NCBI RefSeq assembly: GCF_017656155.1
Contig: NZ_JACDOH010000001.1
Location: 186,001-250,000, forward strand
Direction: 5' to 3'
From: Thermosyntropha sp.
Lineage (GTDB): Bacteria > Bacillota > Syntrophomonadia > Syntrophomonadales > Syntrophomonadaceae
Length of the DNA: 64,000 bases
Each line of letters starts with the position of its first letter. The stretch's first letter is position 1. Shown here piece after piece: positions 60,884 through 64,000 of this stretch. Both the position numbers and the translations under genes were made by a program. The notes below the pieces were generated by a model, which was given only the letters and a program-made list of their open reading frames with translations, did no database searches and was not told the origin of the DNA.

Positions 60884-60926
60884 GCTGTTTATTTATTATG
60901 TTTAGAGTAAACAGCTTATTTTTTTG
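60884..60926 (+). terminator. Terminator after arsC
   Basis: GCTGTTTA/TAAACAGC, perfect 8-bp stem with a 16-nt loop, then TTATTTTTTTG. Confidence 0.88.
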
Positions 60927-60982
60927 CATATGAGGAGAATGGACATAAAGTATTTTCAATAATCGCAGGAGGTGACCGGGCA

Positions 60983-61354
60983 GTGGTCCCATTAGTGCTG
61001 GTAGCTGCGGGAGGAATATTAGGCGCGGTAGCCCGCTATTTTACGGTTACTATGGCAAGTTCCAAGTGGGGGGCTTTCTTCCCCTATGGGACACTTCTAG
61101 TAAATGTTATTGGATGTCTTATAGTTGGATATTTAGTAGTTAAAGGTATCGAAGGAGGTTTATCTTCCAACTGGCGTTTATTTTTGGTAGTAGGTTTTGG
61201 CGGGGCTTTTACCACTTTTTCTTCTTTTTCGGCTGAAACCGTTCTTCTTTTAAAGGATGGACTTTATTTTTATGCTTTATTAAATATAGCATTGAACTTA
61301 TTTTTATGTCTAACCGCTACTTTTTTAGGATTTGTTCTGGCTAAAGCTTTATAA
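60983..61354 (+). CDS. crcB: Fluoride exporter CrcB/Fluc
   Basis: A 123-residue Fluc channel with four membrane helices. The family marks GGILGAVARYF, PYGTLLVNVIGCLIVG and the GFGGAFTTFSSFSAE segment, with the phenylalanine box, are present. It lets F- leave the cell as a dual-topology dimer. It starts at GTG 60983 after AGGAGGTGA. I do not see a fluoride riboswitch in the 140-bp leader. The DUF190 gene follows after 14 bp. Confidence 0.95.
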   Translation: MVPLVLVAAGGILGAVARYFTVTMASSKWGAFFPYGTLLVNVIGCLIVGYLVVKGIEGGLSSNWRLFLVVGFGGAFTTFSSFSAETVLLLKDGLYFYALLNIALNLFLCLTATFLGFVLAKAL

Positions 61355-61368
61355 TGGAGGTGGCTCAG

Positions 61369-61761
61369 ATGGGTCAATTTAAATTTTCGGGACCGGCGAA
61401 AAGGCTTAGGATTTTTATCGGGGAAAGAGAAAAATATAGGAATATTCCGCTTTATCATGCTCTGGTATTAAAAGCAAAAGAATTGGATATGGCCGGGGTT
61501 ACAGTTAGTAAAGGAATAGAAGGTTTCGGTGCGAACAGCCGGATAGTAACCAGCCGTATTGTTGATATATCATCTGATTTGCCGGTTATAGTAGAAATAG
61601 TTGACAGTGTGGAGTATATTGAAAAATATCTGCAGGCGATTGACGGAATGATTAATGAAGGGCTTATTACAATGGATGATGTGGAGATTATAAAATATTC
61701 CAACTTAACAGGAGAGAGATTAAAAAGGCTGAAAGAAAATTTGGAAAAGGAACAAAAGTAA
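61369..61761 (+). CDS. DUF190 family PII-like protein
   Basis: A 130-residue DUF190 protein: AKRLRIFIGEREKYRNIPLYHALVLKAKELDMAGVTVSKGIEGFG and DLPVIVEIVDSVEYIEKYL are family marks. The fold is PII-like and the family is frequently linked to crcB, suggesting control of fluoride export. ATG 61369 is 7 bp behind GGAGGTG; ATG 61354 is in frame but lies before that ribosome site. Confidence 0.9.
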   Translation: MGQFKFSGPAKRLRIFIGEREKYRNIPLYHALVLKAKELDMAGVTVSKGIEGFGANSRIVTSRIVDISSDLPVIVEIVDSVEYIEKYLQAIDGMINEGLITMDDVEIIKYSNLTGERLKRLKENLEKEQK

Positions 61762-61863
61762 ACTTGTCCAAGTCAAAATTAATAAAGAGGATTAAAGAAT
61801 ATTGTATGCATCGTTCAATTTACTGGACAAAATAAGTATTTCTTTATAAGCTAAAATTAGAAA

Positions 61864-61988
61864 GCAGGTCTCTCAGAAGTTTAGAGCTTATTAAGCCTTA
61901 AACAGGAAAGAGAGGCGATGATTATGCGTGGAGAAGAAGTTTAGAACGGGCAATTTATCTTTAAGCTAAAAGATAATGCCCGTTTTTG
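61864..61988 (+). ncRNA. Structured leader or small RNA with terminator
   Basis: An outer stem GTCTCTC (61868-61874) with GAGAGGC (61910-61916) is followed by a mini-ORF ATG at 61924 (MRGEEV, stop) and then a strong terminator hairpin: AACGGGCA/TGCCCGTT (61945-61984) with inner TTATCTT/AAGATAA and TTT. It could be a small RNA or an attenuating leader for the ORF at 62045. It matches no riboswitch I can name. Confidence 0.45.
61945..61988 (+). terminator. Terminator hairpin upstream of the 51-codon ORF
   Basis: The outer stem AACGGGCA/TGCCCGTT and the inner stem TTATCTT/AAGATAA add to about 15 bp with a 2-nt bulge, then TTT. Confidence 0.8.
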
Positions 61989-62044
61989 GTTTTTAAAAAG
62001 AACTGCTCTAAAACGGCTTTTGGAAAAAAGGCAGGTGGAAGTTT

Positions 62045-62200
62045 ATGTTGTATTGTAGAGCTTTTGAAAAACTTACCAAGTGGTGGAGTTTTTCTATTAA
62101 CTCTGATGATATGTGGAATAAAAGAGATTATAGGGAATTTATAGACTGGATGTATTGTCATGGAATAGATGTAGAACGTTATTTGCCTTACTGGAAATAA
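62045..62200 (+). CDS. Small hypothetical protein, 51 aa, Trp-rich
   Basis: A short ORF starting with ATG 62045, six bases after GGTGG. The product has five Trp and two Cys (MLYCRAFEKLTKWWSFS...DWMYCHGIDVERYLPYWK) and a mixed charge, without a membrane segment. It ends 13 bp before a strong terminator and follows a structured leader, so it looks like a complete small transcription unit. I do not recognise it. The regular codon use and flanking signals argue for a real gene. Confidence 0.6.
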   Translation: MLYCRAFEKLTKWWSFSINSDDMWNKRDYREFIDWMYCHGIDVERYLPYWK

Positions 62201-62213
62201 TAGATTTGAATGT

Positions 62214-62245
62214 AAAAAAGGACGGTAATTTTCCGTCCTTTTTTT
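62214..62245. terminator. Bidirectional terminator between the small ORF and the lipase
   Basis: AAAAAAGGACGG/CCGTCCTTTTTT, a perfect 12-bp stem with a 7-nt loop, with A and T runs at both sides. It serves the convergent small ORF and lipase. Confidence 0.93.
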
Positions 62246-62261
62246 GTTCGGAAGTTTATGC

Positions 62262-63887
62262 TTAATTTTCAGAAATTGTTGATTCTTCAGTTGTTTCGGA
62301 AGATGGAGGTTTTAAAGTGTCTTCGGAAGTCAGATCCTGGTCATGTTCTGTGATGGTTTGGATATTTTCATCGTTTTTTTCTGGGGCTTCATTTGTTTGT
62401 TCTTCAGTTGTTTCGGAAGATGACGGGTTTAAAGTATCTTCGGAAGTCAGATCTTGGTCATGTTCTGTGATGGTTTGGATATTTTCATCGTCTTTTTCCG
62501 GAATTTCATTTGTTTGCTCTTCGGTTGTTTCAGAGAATGATGGGTTTAAATTATCTTCAGAGGTTAAATCCTGCTCATGTTCCGGAATAGTTTGAGTATT
62601 TTCATCGTCTTTTTCCGGGACTTCAGCATAGTCGGCAGGAAGTGATGCTAAAAGTTGGGCATGTTTAAGATACCAGGGACATGGATTCCACAGAGTTCCG
62701 ATGCCTATTATATCTAGGTGGTCATACCCTTCTAAAACTCCCATGTAATTCCACACCCCTCTGCGTGGATTGCCATCATAGTTTATTATCTGGTCGGTCG
62801 AATTTATCTTGGGGCCATTCTGGGATATAAGGCTTACTAAGCCGTCGTTAGGCCACCATGTTTTATCTATAGGAACCTGCCCTGGAACATTGCGGGTATA
62901 TGAACCTATATGCAGAGCAAAAGGCACTAGAAAGAGATTCATGGTGATTTTTGGGACTTGATAGTCAGCAAAAAGGAATTTGCGGGTGGCGTTGGTTGCC
63001 CAAGAGAAATAATATACATTTTCCTGTGCCTGGACCCAGCCATTGAGTTCGCGAGCACCTTCAACCGCCAAGTCCCAGTTGGAAAGGTCACGGTTTAATT
63101 TCCAGTAGCTGCTTTCGAAAACGCGTTTCAGGTAGGCATCAACCGGTTCTCCTTGGTATCTGGTAAGACCGAACTGGTCGAGTTTTAAATCGTAAAGCTG
63201 GTTGGGGGTGCTGAGTGTTGACATAAATCCAATAAAGCTCTGTAGCCAGGGCATTCCTTTATTTATTGCGTTATCCAGTGAGGTTCCATCGTGAGGAGTG
63301 GAAATAGTAGTTATGCTGTGCACCCAGGAGTGGCCGCCGGCAAATAAAGGAGAAAGATTATCTTGGGTGTAGGATCTTTCTTCTTCTGCTCCTTGTTCTA
63401 AAAGCTGAACTAAAGTGCGAATGGTTTGTCCACCCATGCTGTGCCCTATGAGGTGAACTTTTTTAATTTCGCCGGTTTCCGGATCAACCTTTCCTAAATC
63501 TGGGATAAATGCTTTATAGGTTCTGCCATATCTTGCATGTCCGTATTTGGCAGCATGAGCTGCTCCATAGTCGACTGTGCCCCCTACCAGCTGTGCATAC
63601 AGTTCACACGCTCTATCCCAGTTGCTGGAAACAGGGCCTACTGCGGCTGTATGGACTTCATATCCATGGGCCTTGAGGTATTCTTGAATGTCATAAAGGC
63701 CTCCCCAATATTTGAAGTCGAGCATTTCGTCGCGACCAAATCCGCCGAGCCCGTGAACCAGGACTATCGGATAGCGGTTGCCGCTTTGAGGGGTAGCTGT
63801 TTCTGCTAGAGCGGGAAGAAGTGAACTGATGTTGAGAAAAAATAAAGAAAGAATAAAAATAGCTAGGGATTTAAAGTTTTTTTTCAT
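62262..63887 (-). CDS. Secreted triacylglycerol lipase with C-terminal repeats
   Basis: A 541-residue lipase of the true-lipase group, between families I.5 (Geobacillus) and I.6 (Staphylococcus). A signal peptide (cleavage after ALA, residues 26-28) precedes the hydrolase core: oxyanion IVLVHGLGGFGRDE (41-54), nucleophile LIGHSMGG with Ser150, Asp348 in WPNDGLVS and His390 in GYDHLDIIG. Family I.5 has AHSQG; GHSMG here is as in staphylococcal enzymes. The tail (422-541) is three acidic 39-residue repeats, with no membrane or sorting signal, perhaps for surface or substrate attachment. It would release fatty acids from fats outside the cell. ATG 63887 follows AAGGAGG. Confidence 0.93.
   Translation of the reverse strand: MKKNFKSLAIFILSLFFLNISSLLPALAETATPQSGNRYPIVLVHGLGGFGRDEMLDFKYWGGLYDIQEYLKAHGYEVHTAAVGPVSSNWDRACELYAQLVGGTVDYGAAHAAKYGHARYGRTYKAFIPDLGKVDPETGEIKKVHLIGHSMGGQTIRTLVQLLEQGAEEERSYTQDNLSPLFAGGHSWVHSITTISTPHDGTSLDNAINKGMPWLQSFIGFMSTLSTPNQLYDLKLDQFGLTRYQGEPVDAYLKRVFESSYWKLNRDLSNWDLAVEGARELNGWVQAQENVYYFSWATNATRKFLFADYQVPKITMNLFLVPFALHIGSYTRNVPGQVPIDKTWWPNDGLVSLISQNGPKINSTDQIINYDGNPRRGVWNYMGVLEGYDHLDIIGIGTLWNPCPWYLKHAQLLASLPADYAEVPEKDDENTQTIPEHEQDLTSEDNLNPSFSETTEEQTNEIPEKDDENIQTITEHDQDLTSEDTLNPSSSETTEEQTNEAPEKNDENIQTITEHDQDLTSEDTLKPPSSETTEESTISEN
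62274..62624 (-). repeat. Three tandem 117-bp repeats at the lipase 3' end
   Basis: Units at 62508-62624, 62391-62507 and 62274-62390 encode the pattern PEKDDEN.QTI.EH.QDL, then TSED.L.P..SETTEE. The second and third are closest to each other. The repeats are in frame and intact. Confidence 0.9.
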
Positions 63888-63905
63888 GTTTTACCTCCTT
63901 AATTT

Positions 63906-63922
63906 TCACATTTTGCCTCCTT
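63906..63922 (-). promoter_or_regulatory. Start-stop mini-ORF with its own ribosome site before the lipase
   Basis: On the minus strand AAGGAGG (63915-63921) is followed by ATGTGA (63911-63906): a start codon directly followed by a stop. A second TTAAGGAGG site and the lipase ATG come about 24 bp later. The two ribosome-site blocks look duplicated. Confidence 0.55.
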
Positions 63923-63949
63923 AACAAGATATTAAAAGATCAACTATAA

Positions 63950-63977
63950 ATATTACATATATATATTTTTATGTCAA
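63950..63977 (-). promoter_or_regulatory. Candidate sigma-A promoter of the lipase gene
   Basis: On the minus strand TTGACA (63977-63972) and TAATAT (63955-63950) are spaced 16 bp, about 63 bp before the lipase start, in a strongly AT-rich region. Confidence 0.6.
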
Positions 63978-64000
63978 TACATAATTAAATTTGACATTTT

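Noticed and set aside
60843-60982. Possible fluoride riboswitch before crcB
   Set aside because: The leader has a GGGATGGAAGCTGAT stretch, but not the spaced conserved segments and pseudoknot partners of the motif. The only clear structure is the arsC terminator.
62317-62595. 92-codon ORF on the plus strand opposite the lipase repeats
   Set aside because: It is the reverse reading of the 117-bp repeats, has no ribosome site, and its periodicity simply mirrors the lipase tail.

Overview
The window looks like chromosomal DNA of a low-GC, anaerobic, endospore-lineage Firmicute. This rests on strong AGGAGG ribosome sites, many GTG/TTG starts, a yhbH-spoVR pair, a SpoIID-like protein, the cdaA-cdaR...glmM-glmS order with a glmS ribozyme, and hydroxylamine reductase. 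A secreted true lipase, a monoacylglycerol-lipase-like hydrolase, a PHA-synthase-like gene and a butanol-dehydrogenase-type enzyme suggest a lipid-using syntroph of the Syntrophomonadaceae (Thermosyntropha-like). That assignment is inference. No rRNA, tRNA, CRISPR array, insertion sequence or prophage was seen.

Layout. 0-9.8 kb: sporulation-associated yhbH (5' end outside the window) and spoVR, a deoxynucleoside kinase, a DUF815 ATPase, a CPBP protease, FmdB, a HAD hydrolase, ComFB, RNase HI, a hexapeptide acyltransferase, a YkgJ-type protein, then two small XRE regulators on the minus strand. 10-14.4 kb: a four-PAS GGDEF/HD-GYP protein and a chemoreceptor. 14.5-19.3 kb: a branched-chain amino acid ABC transporter (binding protein, LivH, LivM, LivG) without LivF, followed by an EamA exporter. 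19.3-23.4 kb: a SpoIID-like lipoprotein, trmL, two signalling proteins, and a 57-aa ferredoxin on the minus strand. 23.5-31.1 kb: thiN, cdaA, cdaR, a COG2509-type flavoprotein, glmM, the glmS ribozyme with two REP-like units behind it, and glmS.

31.1-34.3 kb is an AT-rich patch of damaged genes: an HD-GYP/PilZ gene split by two -1 frameshifts and a 5'-truncated membrane protein. 34.4-37.7 kb is a compact three-gene cluster: a phasin/PhaR-like protein, a FATP-like adenylate-forming enzyme with a degenerate P-loop, and a PHA-synthase-like protein with the triad Cys161/Asp320/His351. 37.8-46.9 kb: NhaA, a QueG-like Fe-S protein, a monoglyceride-lipase-like hydrolase, two more diguanylate-cyclase-type proteins (with a chemoreceptor remnant between them), an iron alcohol dehydrogenase, a DUF2703 protein and a YciI protein. 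47-53.5 kb: a GntR-ABC operon with a clear promoter/operator, Rrf2-hcp, and a ClC channel/exchanger paired with a c-di-AMP receptor (DarA). 53.7-55.7 kb: a Cache chemoreceptor. 55.9-61.8 kb: an arsenic island (arsR, arsP-type permease, small thioredoxin, membrane-anchored thioredoxin, ccdA, CopZ-like Fe-S protein, acr3, arsC), then crcB and a DUF190 gene. The end holds a structured leader, a 51-codon tryptophan-rich ORF and a secreted lipase with three 39-residue C-terminal repeats.

Two nucleotide-signalling themes recur. For c-di-AMP there are the synthase CdaA, its regulator CdaR, the DarA receptor and a CBS-domain ClC transporter. For c-di-GMP there are four GGDEF proteins and four HD-GYP-type genes, one of them broken. 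The candidates most worth following are the PHA-like cluster, the arsenic/thiol-redox island, the twice-frameshifted HD-GYP/PilZ gene and the ribozyme/repeat leader of glmS.
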